Of a stretch of DNA of 39,150 nucleotides, positions 8,275 to 17,625 are shown piece after piece. The notes under the pieces are model-generated. The model worked only from the letters and a program-made list of their open reading frames with translations, ran no database searches and had not been told where the DNA came from. The DNA lies in the NCBI GenBank assembly GCA_020025205.1, contig JAHHSO010000017.1:1-39150 (forward strand), given 5' to 3'. Position 1 is the stretch's first letter; every line of letters starts with the position of its first letter. Origin of the DNA: Christensenellaceae bacterium (lineage in GTDB: Bacteria > Bacillota > Clostridia > Christensenellales > Aristaeellaceae). The position numbers were made by a program, and so were the translations under genes.

Positions 8275-8283
8275 ATTATAACA
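8275..8283 (-). promoter_or_regulatory. Extended -10 promoter of the PRPP synthetase gene
   Basis: On the minus strand TGTTATAAT forms a perfect extended -10 element about 60 bases upstream of the start. No convincing -35 hexamer is seen, which is common for extended -10 promoters. Confidence 0.5.
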
Positions 8284-8408
8284 CAATTTTACATGTGTCG
8301 TCTCTCATTTTTCATAAAATTTAAAAATTCGTCTGCTTAGTACAAATTTCATTCGTCTTTATGTCGGTCGTTTAAGTTCTTCCTCACAAATCGTTCCCCT
8401 CTTTCCCC

Positions 8409-8437
8409 TTGACCCCTTCTCTCGCAGTTGTTATAAT
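8409..8437 (+). promoter_or_regulatory. Sigma-A promoter of murG
   Basis: TTGACC (8409-8414) and a perfect TATAAT (8432-8437) with a 17-base spacer give a transcript starting about 25 bases before the murG start. murG therefore has its own promoter here rather than belonging to a division/cell-wall cluster. Confidence 0.8.
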
Positions 8438-8468
8438 AAAGTGATTCGTTGTGCAGGGAGGTTTTGTT

Positions 8469-9527
8469 TTGAAGCGCATTGTTCTTACAGGCGGCGGAAC
8501 CGCCGGGCACGTCTCTCCTAATCAGGCACTGATCCCACACCTGCTCCAAGAGGGCTGGGATGTCCATTATATCGGAACAAAAAACGGCATAGAGCGCACA
8601 CTCATCGAACCTATGCAGGGCGTGACCTATCACGCCGTTAGCTCTGGTAAACTGCGCCGTTATTTTGACATTAAAAATTTTACTGATCCCTTCCGCGTGA
8701 TCGCAGGTGCTTTTCAGAGTCTGCGCATCATTCACCGCCTCAAGCCGAATATTGTTTTTTCCAAAGGCGGATTTGTGAGCGTGCCTGTCGTGTTTGGCGC
8801 TGCGCTCTGCCGCGTTCCCGTTGTCATGCACGAAAGCGACATCACGCCAGGTCTGGCCAACAAGCTGTGCAAACCTTTTGCCAAAGCCGTCTGCACGACT
8901 TTCCCGGAATGCGCCAAGTTGTTAGGGAAAAAAGCGGTTCAATCGGGTACGCCCCTGCGCGAACAGATCTTCTCGGGCAATCGTGAACGCGGGCTTAAAC
9001 TGGCTGGCTTCGATGGAAAAAAGCCTGTTTTAATGATGATTGGCGGCTCACTGGGTGCCCAATCTGTCAACGCAGTATTGCGTGAAGCGCTCCCCGCCCT
9101 GACCCCCAAATTTGATATTCTGCACGTTTGCGGCAAGGGCAACCGCGCCCCTGATTTGGACAACACGCCCGGCTATCGTCAGTTTGAATATCTCTCTGAC
9201 GAGCTTCCCGATGCTTTTGCCTGTGCTGACATCGTGCTTTCCCGCGCTGGAAGCAACTCTTTGTCTGAGCTGATGGCGCTGGAAAAGCCTGCATTGCTCA
9301 TTCCTTATCACAGCGGACGCGGCGATCAGCTGCTCAATGCAAATTCGCTCAAAGCGCGCGGGCTGGCTCACGTCATGGTGCAAAACGACCTGAATGCACA
9401 GACGCTTCCTCCTGCGATAGACGCTCTTTGGGAGGATCGCGACCTGATTCGTCAGCGCCTTGCTGCTCTGCCGGATGCAAACGGCTTGAATGTTGTTCTC
9501 GATCAAATTCACAAATATCAGCGCTGA
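8469..9527 (+). CDS. murG: UDP-GlcNAc:lipid I GlcNAc transferase MurG
   Basis: MurG adds GlcNAc to undecaprenyl-diphospho-MurNAc-pentapeptide (lipid I) to give lipid II on the inner face of the membrane, the last cytoplasmic step of peptidoglycan synthesis. The protein has 352 residues, the typical length. The N-terminal G-loop (TGGGTAGHV, residues 7-15) and the HESD segment near residue 118 identify the acceptor domain. The second glycine loop GGSLGAQSVN near residue 190 and the SRAGSNSLSEL donor-site motif near 257 identify the UDP-GlcNAc domain. The start is TTG at 8469 because AGGGAGG lies 7 bases upstream; the GTG at 8451 would lie before that site. It stands alone, away from mur/fts genes. 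Confidence 0.96.
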   Translation: MKRIVLTGGGTAGHVSPNQALIPHLLQEGWDVHYIGTKNGIERTLIEPMQGVTYHAVSSGKLRRYFDIKNFTDPFRVIAGAFQSLRIIHRLKPNIVFSKGGFVSVPVVFGAALCRVPVVMHESDITPGLANKLCKPFAKAVCTTFPECAKLLGKKAVQSGTPLREQIFSGNRERGLKLAGFDGKKPVLMMIGGSLGAQSVNAVLREALPALTPKFDILHVCGKGNRAPDLDNTPGYRQFEYLSDELPDAFACADIVLSRAGSNSLSELMALEKPALLIPYHSGRGDQLLNANSLKARGLAHVMVQNDLNAQTLPPAIDALWEDRDLIRQRLAALPDANGLNVVLDQIHKYQR

Positions 9528-9536
9528 CTCATAAAC

Positions 9537-9569
9537 AAAGGATCTGAACCTTCTGGATTCAGATCCTTT
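9537..9569. terminator. Bidirectional terminator between murG and the SH3 gene
   Basis: A perfect AAAGGATCTGAA / TTCAGATCCTTT stem with a 9-base loop lies between the convergent genes and touches the SH3 gene's stop codon. Confidence 0.85.
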
Positions 9570-11082
9570 ATTCTTTACCATCATAAGGTTTTGCAGGCAA
9601 ATCCTTCTGAATCTCCTCTATATCGATCACATAGTCACGGGCAAAACCATGCGTTTTGCCCGTTTCAGAGACTACTTCATACCAGATTTCCTTTTTCTTG
9701 CCTTCAATTTTGTCCAAGATACGCAGATCCCGCCCCTTGGCCAGCTGGCGAACAACTTTTGCATTGGCCACAGGCTTCTCGCGGATGTTGGCATTTCGAT
9801 TGGTCACAGCCTTTCCAATCACATCCCGATCAAGCAGATCTTCTTCCTGTTTTTCAGGTTCTTTCTGCTCCTCCTTGGGCTGTTCTTTTTCAGAAGGTGC
9901 TTCCAGGTTCACGCCAGGATCCAGATTAATCAGAAAATCGCGAACATAGCCCACCTGTTTGCTTCCTTCAGGCTGCACTTTATACCAGACATGCCCTTCT
10001 TTATCCGTCTTGACTTCAAAAATCTCCACGCGCTTATTTTTTCTAAGCTGAACAAGCACCTTGCCATTCATGATCTTGCGAACGTTGGCATCTTTGTTGG
10101 TCTTGCCCGTGCCAATGACATCTTTATTGGGTTTAGGCGTCTCCTTATTTTCTGTCTCCTGTTTACCGTCTTCTTCTTTTTTATCCTGCTTTTCAGCAGA
10201 CGAATCGGGCTTCGGCTTATCAAGCTTCTTCTTGGTATCCACTACATAATCGCGCATCCAGCCTTCCATGTTGGTATCATCCACGGTCAGGTTATACCAG
10301 ACTTTTCCGCTCTTGTCTGTCTGCACTTCATGAATGGTCACACTTTCTCCCTGAGCAATTGCCTTGAGCACTTTAGCCGTTGCATTAGGATTTTCGCGCA
10401 GATTGGCCTTGCGATTCGTCTCGCCCTTCGTCAGTTCCTTCGCCGGGGTTGCAGACGGCTTCGGTGTTGGTGTCATTTTCGGCGTTGGAGTGGGCGTTGG
10501 CTGCGGCGTTGGGGTAGGCGTATTGGTGATAATAATCGGCAATTCCGTCGCTGCCGGAGATGGCGTCGGGCTGGGCGTCGGCTGCTGCGTCGTTGTCAGC
10601 GTCTGAACAGCCATGTTCGACTGCTCAACAGGTTCCGGCGTCTGTGGTGCAAACACAATCGGCGCAGGCACCTCTGTCGGGTCAGGAATCTGCCCAAATT
10701 CCGGATCTGTTTCAAATCCTTCATCCGGCTCAAAACCCGCGTCCGGCTCAAAGTCTGGCTCAAACACTATATTGGCTTCAGGCTCAAATGTAGGTTCGAC
10801 AGCAGACTGTGTTCCATCAGGAGTCTGATCCTGCTTATCTTTTTTCTGCAACGCCTTTACAGCCAGCAGGCCAATCATCGCAATTATCAGCAGCAGGATT
10901 ACACCTGCCAGCACTTTTCCTCGAGGTGTAGACAGTATGGGCAATCCGCTTTTGCGCCCGTCATCCTCGTCATATTCATCATATTCATCTTCATACGCAC
11001 GCTGTGCGTCAAGATCATCAAAATCCTGATAAGGGCTTTTGCGCTGATCGAATTCATCATCGTAATCGCGTCGTCTAGCCAT
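9568..11082 (-). CDS. Membrane-anchored protein with three extracellular SH3b domains
   Basis: This 504-residue protein has an unusual layered design. Residues 1-45 are cytoplasmic and extremely acidic (Asp/Glu/Tyr-rich), followed by one membrane helix at about 57-77. A long low-complexity extracellular region comes next (acidic Phe-Glu-Pro repeats, then Thr/Pro repeats to about 225), and then three bacterial SH3 (SH3_3-type) domains around 230-290, 333-395 and 432-492. Each SH3 unit starts with the N-x-x-A-N-x-R-x core and ends in a (R/V)-D-(Y/F)-(V/L)-I-type strand. Linkers between them are Lys/Glu-rich. Such domains usually bind peptidoglycan or wall peptides, so a wall-sensing or envelope-tethering role is inferred. 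The start is the ATG at 11082 behind GGAGGG. No catalytic domain is present. Confidence 0.85.
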   Translation of the reverse strand: MARRRDYDDEFDQRKSPYQDFDDLDAQRAYEDEYDEYDEDDGRKSGLPILSTPRGKVLAGVILLLIIAMIGLLAVKALQKKDKQDQTPDGTQSAVEPTFEPEANIVFEPDFEPDAGFEPDEGFETDPEFGQIPDPTEVPAPIVFAPQTPEPVEQSNMAVQTLTTTQQPTPSPTPSPAATELPIIITNTPTPTPQPTPTPTPKMTPTPKPSATPAKELTKGETNRKANLRENPNATAKVLKAIAQGESVTIHEVQTDKSGKVWYNLTVDDTNMEGWMRDYVVDTKKKLDKPKPDSSAEKQDKKEEDGKQETENKETPKPNKDVIGTGKTNKDANVRKIMNGKVLVQLRKNKRVEIFEVKTDKEGHVWYKVQPEGSKQVGYVRDFLINLDPGVNLEAPSEKEQPKEEQKEPEKQEEDLLDRDVIGKAVTNRNANIREKPVANAKVVRQLAKGRDLRILDKIEGKKKEIWYEVVSETGKTHGFARDYVIDIEEIQKDLPAKPYDGKE

Positions 11083-11140
11083 TTCAGTCCCTCCTTGCAC
11101 CGAATAATCCATTTATGATTCGGCAGTATATTCTATACAC

Positions 11141-11169
11141 ATTATAGAGTTTTTGCCGCAAGGTTGCAA
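11141..11169 (-). promoter_or_regulatory. Sigma-A promoter of the SH3-domain gene
   Basis: On the minus strand TTGCAA and a perfect TATAAT are separated by 17 bases, about 50 bases upstream of the start. The leader contains a CCGAAT/ATTCGG inverted repeat of unknown meaning. The remaining gap to 11352 shows no gene. Confidence 0.7.
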
Positions 11170-11352
11170 GCCCTTTCAACCATTCTGTCGAATTTTAGCA
11201 GCGTAAAGCCCTCTCTTCATCCATCATTTTACATTTTTTCTATTTTTTTATACACATGCCGCACTTTTTCCGCTTACATCGACATCAAGTTTTTCCGTTT
11301 CAGCCACCGCTTTATGTAATCCGCACTTTCTCTCCTTTTGTATCATTTGAAT

Positions 11353-11398
11353 AAAAAAAAAAGATCCCATCCTGATCCAAATGGAAAAGGATGGGATC
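11353..11398 (-). terminator. Terminator of the PFOR gene
   Basis: On the minus strand GATCCCATCCT pairs with AGGATGGGATC, followed by about ten T residues, 31 bases after the PFOR stop. Confidence 0.92.
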
Positions 11399-11429
11399 GT
11401 ATCAGTTGCCTTACAATCAGGCTGAAAAA

Positions 11430-14400
11430 TTACTCAGCAGCCAGCTTCTTGTAGGTCTCGAGACGGCGCATAGCATCAGCCTCGTTGATCTTGTAAGCTT
11501 CTTCTGCCTTGGCCGGGAACAGCTTCGCCAGAGAGGCATAACGAACCTCACTCTTGATGAAGTCCTGATAGCTCTCGGTCGGATCCTTGCTGTCAACGGT
11601 GAGCGGGTTCTTGCCCTGCTCAGCCAGCAGCGGATTGTAGCGATACAGCGGCCAGTAACCACAAGCCACAGCGCGCTTGATTTCCATCTGAGCGTGAGCC
11701 ATGTTGATGCCGTGGTTGATGCAGGGAGCGTAGGCAATGATCAGGGACGGGCCCGGATAAGCCTCAGCCTCGGTCATCGCTTTCAGCAGCTGCGCCGGGT
11801 TTGCACCCATAGCAACCGTGGCAACGTAGACATAGCCGTAGGACATGGCCATCAGGCCGAGATCCTTCTTGCGGGTCTTCTTGCCAGACGCTGCGAACTT
11901 CGCGATAGAGCCTGTCGGGGTGGACTTGGATGCCTGTCCGCCGGTGTTGGAGTACACCTCGGTGTCCAGAACGAGAACGTTGACGTCCTCACCCTGAGCC
12001 AGCACGTGGTCAACTCCGCCGTAGCCGATGTCGTAAGCCCAGCCGTCGCCGCCGAAGATCCACTGGCTCTTCTTGACCATCATGTCCTTCATGGACGCGA
12101 TTTCCTTGCAGAGATCGCAGTCGCCAGCCTCAACCAGCGCAGCCAGCTTTGCGGAAGCAGCCTTGGACTTTTCGCCATCGTTCATGACAGCCAGCCAGTT
12201 CTCGCAAACTTCCTTCGCTTCGCCTTCGACCTTCTCGGACAGCTCGGTAACCAGAGCAGCCAGCTTCTCGCGGCGCTGGGTGGTCGCCAGGTTCATGCCA
12301 AAGCCGAACTCAGCGTTGTCCTCGAACAGGGAGTTCGCCCAAGCCGGGCCCTGACCCTTGTCGTTGGTGGTGTAAGGAACGGTCGGAGCGCTGCCGCCAT
12401 AGATAGAGGAGCAGCCCGTTGCGTTGGCGATCATCATGCGATCGCCGAACAGCTGGGTAACCAGCTTGACATACGGCGTCTCGCCGCAGCCCGCGCAGGC
12501 GCCAGAGAACTCAAACAGCGGCTTGAGGAACTGGCTCTCCTTCACATTGGCTTTGTTGATGATGGTCTCATCGACCTCCGGAAGCGTCTGAGCAAACTCC
12601 CAGTTGACCTCTTCGGCCTTCTGTTCTGCCAGCGGCTCCATGTTCAGGCACTTGCCCAGGCAGACATCGATACAGTTGCCGCAGCCCGTGCAGTCAAGCG
12701 GAGAAACCTGAATGCGGAACTGCTTGCCGGCAAACTGCTTGCCGGTTGCCTTCTTGGTAACGAAGGTCTCCGGCTTATCGGCATTTTCGTCCACAAGGTA
12801 CGGACGGATCGCAGCATGGGGGCAAACCAGGGAGCACAGGTTGCACTGCACACACTTGGTGACATCCCAGGACGGGACCTTCACGGCGATGCCGCGCTTC
12901 TCGTACTTGGTGGTGCCGGTCGGAACAGTGCCGTCCGCAGAGATGGCAGAAACCGGCAGCTTGTCGCCTTCCTGAGCCAGAATCGGCTTGATGAAGTTTC
13001 TGTAATACTCGTCGCCCTCGACTTCAACCGGAACAGCACCCTCAGTGGTGGTTGCCCAGTCAGCCGGGACCTTGACCTCGCGCAGACCGGAAATGGCGAT
13101 GTCAATGGCATCCCAGTTCTTCTTGACGACAGCGTCGCCCTTTCTGCCGTAGGTCTTCTTGGCATACGCCTTCATGTACTCGTCTGCCTGATCATACGGA
13201 ATGATGTCGGCGAGCTTGAAGAACGCAGCCTGCATGATGGTGTTGATGCGGTTGCCCATGCCAACCTTCGCAGCCAGATCAATGGCGTCGATGGCATAGA
13301 ACTTGATATGCTTTGCAGCCAGCGCATTCTTCATGGAAGCCGGCAGCTGTTCATTCAGCTCTTCATCGCTCCACTGGCAGTTCAGCAGGAACGTGCCGCC
13401 GTCCTTCAGGGCGTCCAGCATGTCGTACTGCGTCACATAAGCCGGGTTGTGGCAAGCCGTGAAGTCAGCAGCATCAATCTGATACGGAGACTGGATCGGG
13501 CTCTTGCCGAAGCGCAGGTGAGACACCGTCAGGCCGCCGGACTTCTTGGAGTCGTAAGCGAAGTACGCCTGAGCATACATGTCGGTGTGATCGCCAATGA
13601 TCTTGATGGAGTTCTTGTTGGCGCCAACGGTACCGTCGGAGCCAAGGCCGTAGAACTTGCAGCTGATGGCACCTTCCGGAGCGGCGTTGAACTTCTCGCC
13701 CAGCGGCAGGCTCATATTGGTCACGTCATCGACGATGCCGACGGTGAAGTGATTCTTCGGCTGCTCAAGCTTCAGGTTGTCAAAGACAGCCTTCACATGG
13801 GTCGGGGTGAACTCCTTAGAGCCCAAGCCGTAACGGCCGCCGACAACCTCAACCTTGCGGCCTTCTTCGAGAAGAGCGGCGCAGACATCGAGGTAAAGCG
13901 GCTCGCCCAGGGAGCCGGACTCCTTGGTGCGGTCAAGAACCGCGATGCGCTTGCAGGTTGCCGGGATGGCATCCACAAAACGCTTGGCAGAGAACGGACG
14001 GTACAGGTGAACGCTCACAAGACCAACCTTCTCGCCCATCTGATTGAGCTTGTTGACGGCTTCTGTCGCAACATCGCAGCCAGAGCCCATCGCCACGACA
14101 ACGTACTCCGCATCCGGCGCACCGATGTAATCAAACGGCTTGTGCGGGCGGCCGGTGATCTTGGCAACATCGTTCATAACCTCTTCCACAATCTCGGGAA
14201 CAGCGTTATAGTACTTGTTGCCGGCCTCACGGCCCTGGAAGTAGATGTCAGGGTTCTGTGCAGTGCCGCCCAGGTGCGGATGATCCGGGTTGAGCGCACG
14301 GGCGCGGAACTCAGCAACCTTCTCTTTGGGCAGCAGCGTTGCCATGTCTTCGTAAGAAATCTCATCGATCTTCTGGATCTCATGAGAGGTACGGAAGCCA

Positions 14401-14912
14401 TCAAAGAAGTGCAGGAACGGCACAGAGCTCTTCAGCGTTGCCACATGTGCAACAAGTGCCATGTCTTCCGCTTCCTGAACGGAGTTGGAAGCCAGCATGG
14501 CAAAGCCGGTCTGACGGCAGGCCATGACGTCAGAGTGATCGCCGAAGATGGACAGAGCATGATAAGCCAGCGCACGGGCACTCACGTGGAATACGCAAGG
14601 CAGCAGCTCGCCAGCGATCTTGTACATATTCGGGATCATGAGCAGAAGACCCTGAGACGCGGTGAAAGTCGAAGTCAGGGCGCCAGCCTTCAGGGAGCCG
14701 TGAACAGCACCCGCGGCACCACCTTCGGACTCCATCTCCGCGATGCGGACATTCTGGCCGAACAGGTTCTTGCGATCATGAGCAGACCAGTCATCCGCGA
14801 CTTCTGCCATCGGGGAAGACGGGGTGATCGGATAGATCGCCGCCACATCGCTGAACGCATACGCAACGTGGCTGACAGCAGTATTGCCGTCAACGGTCAT
14901 TTTTCTAGCCAT
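11430..14912 (-). CDS. nifJ: Pyruvate:ferredoxin (flavodoxin) oxidoreductase
   Basis: This 1160-residue single-chain enzyme oxidises pyruvate with CoA to acetyl-CoA and CO2, passing electrons to ferredoxin or flavodoxin. All domains are present in order: the N-terminal pyruvate/TPP-binding domain (PITPSSPMAE near 27; the MESEGGAAGAVHG segment near 60), the CoA-binding domain II/III, and a two-cluster ferredoxin domain. That domain has a CxxCxxCxxxC set near 685-700 (KCVQCNLCSLVCP) and a second near 739-755 (DCTGCGNCIDVC). The C-terminal TPP domain has CAGCGETP near 815 and GDGWAYDIGYGG near 955. The second cluster lacks the usual Pro after its last Cys. The start is ATG at 14912 with GGAGG upstream. 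This is the cell's likely main source of low-potential electrons, also relevant to the nitrogenase-like system 17 kb away. Confidence 0.97.
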   Translation of the reverse strand: MARKMTVDGNTAVSHVAYAFSDVAAIYPITPSSPMAEVADDWSAHDRKNLFGQNVRIAEMESEGGAAGAVHGSLKAGALTSTFTASQGLLLMIPNMYKIAGELLPCVFHVSARALAYHALSIFGDHSDVMACRQTGFAMLASNSVQEAEDMALVAHVATLKSSVPFLHFFDGFRTSHEIQKIDEISYEDMATLLPKEKVAEFRARALNPDHPHLGGTAQNPDIYFQGREAGNKYYNAVPEIVEEVMNDVAKITGRPHKPFDYIGAPDAEYVVVAMGSGCDVATEAVNKLNQMGEKVGLVSVHLYRPFSAKRFVDAIPATCKRIAVLDRTKESGSLGEPLYLDVCAALLEEGRKVEVVGGRYGLGSKEFTPTHVKAVFDNLKLEQPKNHFTVGIVDDVTNMSLPLGEKFNAAPEGAISCKFYGLGSDGTVGANKNSIKIIGDHTDMYAQAYFAYDSKKSGGLTVSHLRFGKSPIQSPYQIDAADFTACHNPAYVTQYDMLDALKDGGTFLLNCQWSDEELNEQLPASMKNALAAKHIKFYAIDAIDLAAKVGMGNRINTIMQAAFFKLADIIPYDQADEYMKAYAKKTYGRKGDAVVKKNWDAIDIAISGLREVKVPADWATTTEGAVPVEVEGDEYYRNFIKPILAQEGDKLPVSAISADGTVPTGTTKYEKRGIAVKVPSWDVTKCVQCNLCSLVCPHAAIRPYLVDENADKPETFVTKKATGKQFAGKQFRIQVSPLDCTGCGNCIDVCLGKCLNMEPLAEQKAEEVNWEFAQTLPEVDETIINKANVKESQFLKPLFEFSGACAGCGETPYVKLVTQLFGDRMMIANATGCSSIYGGSAPTVPYTTNDKGQGPAWANSLFEDNAEFGFGMNLATTQRREKLAALVTELSEKVEGEAKEVCENWLAVMNDGEKSKAASAKLAALVEAGDCDLCKEIASMKDMMVKKSQWIFGGDGWAYDIGYGGVDHVLAQGEDVNVLVLDTEVYSNTGGQASKSTPTGSIAKFAASGKKTRKKDLGLMAMSYGYVYVATVAMGANPAQLLKAMTEAEAYPGPSLIIAYAPCINHGINMAHAQMEIKRAVACGYWPLYRYNPLLAEQGKNPLTVDSKDPTESYQDFIKSEVRYASLAKLFPAKAEEAYKINEADAMRRLETYKKLAAE

Positions 14913-15006
14913 TGGTATAACCTCCTATGTAAATCAAGGATGAACACCTTTGTGAGAAGCGCATTACGCCCTCCACAGGCACATTCGGACACTTCTCGAC
15001 ATTTCT

Positions 15007-15035
15007 ATTATATCTCTTCAATATATCAAAGTCAA
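15007..15035 (-). promoter_or_regulatory. Strong sigma-A promoter of PFOR
   Basis: On the minus strand TTGACT and a perfect TATAAT are separated by 17 bases. The leader is about 85 bases long. This near-consensus promoter fits a highly expressed central enzyme. Confidence 0.8.
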
Positions 15036-15179
15036 CCGCGGCAAATGACTTTTCCCTTTTTTCTGCTCACTTTTTCGTTTTATATCCCTTGTTTTTTGCA
15101 TCCATCTATGGTGATTTTTATCCATTTTGCAGTCTTTGTTTGTTGCTCATTTGTAAAAATCACAGCTTCTTCAAATCGC

Positions 15180-15208
15180 TTGACAAGCCTGTATACACTT
15201 TGTACAAT
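15180..15208 (+). promoter_or_regulatory. Sigma-A promoter of the TSUP-GtrII-GtrII operon
   Basis: A perfect TTGACA (15180-15185) and TACAAT (15203-15208) are separated by 17 bases, about 75 bases before the TSUP start. Confidence 0.75.
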
Positions 15209-15290
15209 GAAAACATCTTTTTCGCAATTCTGGCAGACGGCAAACAGTTTGTTTTCCATCGCCAAAAAAATCAGAAAGGATTCTCTACAT

Positions 15291-16055
15291 ATGACGCTTG
15301 GTCCACTGCATTTTCTCATCGTCTGTCCGCTTGTTTTTTTCGCCGGTTTCGTAGACTCCATTGCCGGGGGCGGCGGGCTGATTTCTCTTCCGGCCTATCT
15401 GCTCAGCGGTCTGCCTCCACATACCTGCATCGCTACCAATAAAGCTTCTTCTTCCATGGGTACCTGTCTGTCAACTTTCAAGTATGCGCGTTCGGGTTAT
15501 ATCAACTGGAAGCTCAGCCTGTTTTGCGCATCAATTGCGCCTTTCGGTTCCGCATTGGGTGCGCGGGCTGCTCTTTCTTTGAGCGATTCTTTTTTTCGGC
15601 TGATTATGCTCATCGTTGTGCCGCTCACCTCGCTGTATGTTCTGCGCAAAAAGGATCTCTTTTCCGAAACGGATCGTGTCCCTCTCCCCTTTTCGCAAAC
15701 ACTCGTGCGCGCGGGCATCATTTCTTTCTGTGTCGGCATCTACGACGGCTTTTACGGCCCGGGCACTGGCACATTCCTTTTGCTTCTTTTGACACGCTTT
15801 GCCCATATCTCTGTGCGTCAGGCCAATGGTCTTACCAAGGTCATCAACCTTTCCAGCAACCTCTCCGCCCTTGCCGTATTTCTGTTGAACGGACAGGTGC
15901 TTGTGCCGCTGGGTCTGTGTGCCGGTGCTTTCAGCATGCTGGGCAATTATTTCGGTTCCCGCTGCTTCACTCAAAAGGGTGCTGCAATCGTCCGGCCCAT
16001 TATTCTCCTGGTACTGGTCGTCTTCTTCGGGCGCACAGCTATTGAATTTTTCTGA
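15291..16055 (+). CDS. TSUP (TauE/SafE) family membrane transporter
   Basis: This 254-residue polytopic protein has about seven to eight hydrophobic helices. The first helix carries the TSUP signature FFAGFVDSIAGGGGLISLPAY, and the repeat in the second half is visible as GIYDGFYGPGTGTFLLLLLT. TSUP proteins move small sulfur- or carbon-containing anions across the cytoplasmic membrane, mostly as exporters. The specific substrate cannot be inferred. The start is the ATG at 15291, preceded by AGAAAGGA; the reading frame is open for 3.9 kb upstream only because it lies antisense to PFOR. The next gene begins 24 bases after the stop, so it heads a three-gene operon. Confidence 0.9.
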   Translation: MTLGPLHFLIVCPLVFFAGFVDSIAGGGGLISLPAYLLSGLPPHTCIATNKASSSMGTCLSTFKYARSGYINWKLSLFCASIAPFGSALGARAALSLSDSFFRLIMLIVVPLTSLYVLRKKDLFSETDRVPLPFSQTLVRAGIISFCVGIYDGFYGPGTGTFLLLLLTRFAHISVRQANGLTKVINLSSNLSALAVFLLNGQVLVPLGLCAGAFSMLGNYFGSRCFTQKGAAIVRPIILLVLVVFFGRTAIEFF

Positions 16056-16079
16056 TCATCCCTCCGAAAGGACACTTGC

Positions 16080-17612
16080 ATGAACACTTCTTTTAAAATT
16101 TCAGATACCCTCAAAACCCGTGCTGCATACTGTTTCCTTTTTACAGCCCTCTTTTCCCTCTTGGCTCATGGATATCGTTATTTGTCCATGAGTTTTTCCG
16201 GAGACTCCATGCTTCTGACCATGAAAAACACTGCCGTTTACCAAATCACGCTTGGACGCTTTTTGCAGCCCGTGTACTGGCAAATTCGCGGTCTAATCAA
16301 TGCCCCTTGGCTCATCGGGCTGTTTTCCACTGTCTTTCTGGCCGCAGCTGTCTTGATTGCCGCTTCCCTTTTTGATCTGAACGCTCCTGTTTATCTGGCG
16401 CTTCTGAGCGGTCTGATGGTCACAGGCGAAACATTCGCCGTATCCAATGCCACCTATCTGCCGTGGATGGATGCCTATGCACTGTCGCTTCTTCTCTGTC
16501 TGCTCGGTGCAGCCGTGTTCTTTCGTTGTCCGCGCGGCGCTGTCATCTGTACCCTCTTCTATGCTCTGGCATGCGGGCTGTATCAGAGCTATCTTCCGGC
16601 TGCCTCCACGATGATTATTCTGCTTCTTCTGCGCCAGACCCTGCACGGTGAAAAGGTGAGCCGTATCTTTGTGCGCGGCCTTCAGGCCTGTGCATCGCTT
16701 ATCGGCGGGCTTCTTCTTTATGCCCTCTTCCTGTCCATTGCGCTCAAGATCACGGGCGGGCACGCTTCTCAAGAATATAACGGCGTGGGCAACCTCAGTC
16801 ACTTTGCGCTTGACAGAATCCCCGTTCTGCTTCTGGATACATTCAAAACCCCGCTGGAATACCTCTTCTCTCCCTCCAGCGCAAAGGCCATGCCCTGGCA
16901 TATCAGCAGAATTCCTTTCATCTTAAATTTTGCCCTGCTTCTGCTTTCCTTCATAATGCTTTTCCGGCACCTCCGAAAGCTCTCTCTCTGTTCCATATCA
17001 ATGGTTCTTTTTCTCCTGTTCATACTCCCTTTCAGCATGAACTTCATTCAATTTGTCGCGCAGGGTGTCGTCAGCGGGCTTACCATTTACACCTATTCAT
17101 TCTTCTATCTCGCTGTCCTGTTTCTGGCATGCAAAACCACTTCCGGCCATTTGTGTTCAGCCGGTCATCTATCCATGATCCTGCTTTCCATGATAATCGG
17201 GCTGAACATCATCCACGCCAATCAGCTGTATGTAAAACGCGATCTGGAATTGTCCAGCACACTTTCTGCCATGACCCGAATCCTGAGCCGAGCCGAAGAA
17301 ACGGAGGGCTACATTCCCGGCGAAACGCCCGTTGTTCCCCTGGGACTGCTATCCTCTTCCTCGCTGGTCATGGAGCGTCCGGGGTTTGAGGCTGCTGCTG
17401 CTCAGCAGGGCATGAATACGACCTTTGCTGCTGCCCACGAATACAGCATGTCTTGGTACCTGCAAATGATGCTCGGTGAAAATATAGTCGTTTCTTCACC
17501 CGAAGAAACAAAGAAACTCAATCAGCTTCCAGAAGCAGCTTCCATCCCTGCCTATCCTGCCGAAGGCTTTGCGCAGATGGTGGACGGCCGCCTGTTTATT
17601 CGCTTCAACTGA
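16080..17612 (+). CDS. GtrII-type (glucosyltransferase-domain) membrane protein, copy 1
   Basis: This 510-residue protein has about eleven hydrophobic helices. The N-terminal part resembles the Glucos_trans_II/GtrII family: an early loop with SFSGDSMLL followed by LGRFLQPVYWQIRG. Family members use polyprenyl-phosphate sugars to decorate surface polysaccharides from outside the membrane. The C-terminal soluble tail begins near residue 380 with NQLYVKRDLELSSTLSAM and ends in a small extracytoplasmic domain. It shares this tail pattern with the next gene, so the two are tandem paralogues. The start is ATG at 16080 behind GAAAGGAC. The sugar and acceptor are unknown. Confidence 0.75.
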   Translation: MNTSFKISDTLKTRAAYCFLFTALFSLLAHGYRYLSMSFSGDSMLLTMKNTAVYQITLGRFLQPVYWQIRGLINAPWLIGLFSTVFLAAAVLIAASLFDLNAPVYLALLSGLMVTGETFAVSNATYLPWMDAYALSLLLCLLGAAVFFRCPRGAVICTLFYALACGLYQSYLPAASTMIILLLLRQTLHGEKVSRIFVRGLQACASLIGGLLLYALFLSIALKITGGHASQEYNGVGNLSHFALDRIPVLLLDTFKTPLEYLFSPSSAKAMPWHISRIPFILNFALLLLSFIMLFRHLRKLSLCSISMVLFLLFILPFSMNFIQFVAQGVVSGLTIYTYSFFYLAVLFLACKTTSGHLCSAGHLSMILLSMIIGLNIIHANQLYVKRDLELSSTLSAMTRILSRAEETEGYIPGETPVVPLGLLSSSSLVMERPGFEAAAAQQGMNTTFAAAHEYSMSWYLQMMLGENIVVSSPEETKKLNQLPEAASIPAYPAEGFAQMVDGRLFIRFN

Positions 17613-17625
17613 AGGAGGATCTGTT

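Noticed and set aside
11391..15290. A 3.9 kb plus-strand open frame antisense to PFOR, continuous with the TSUP gene
   Set aside because: It is the mirror of a highly biased coding sequence. It has no ribosome site, its composition is unlike a real protein, and the true TSUP start at 15291 has its own promoter and ribosome site.
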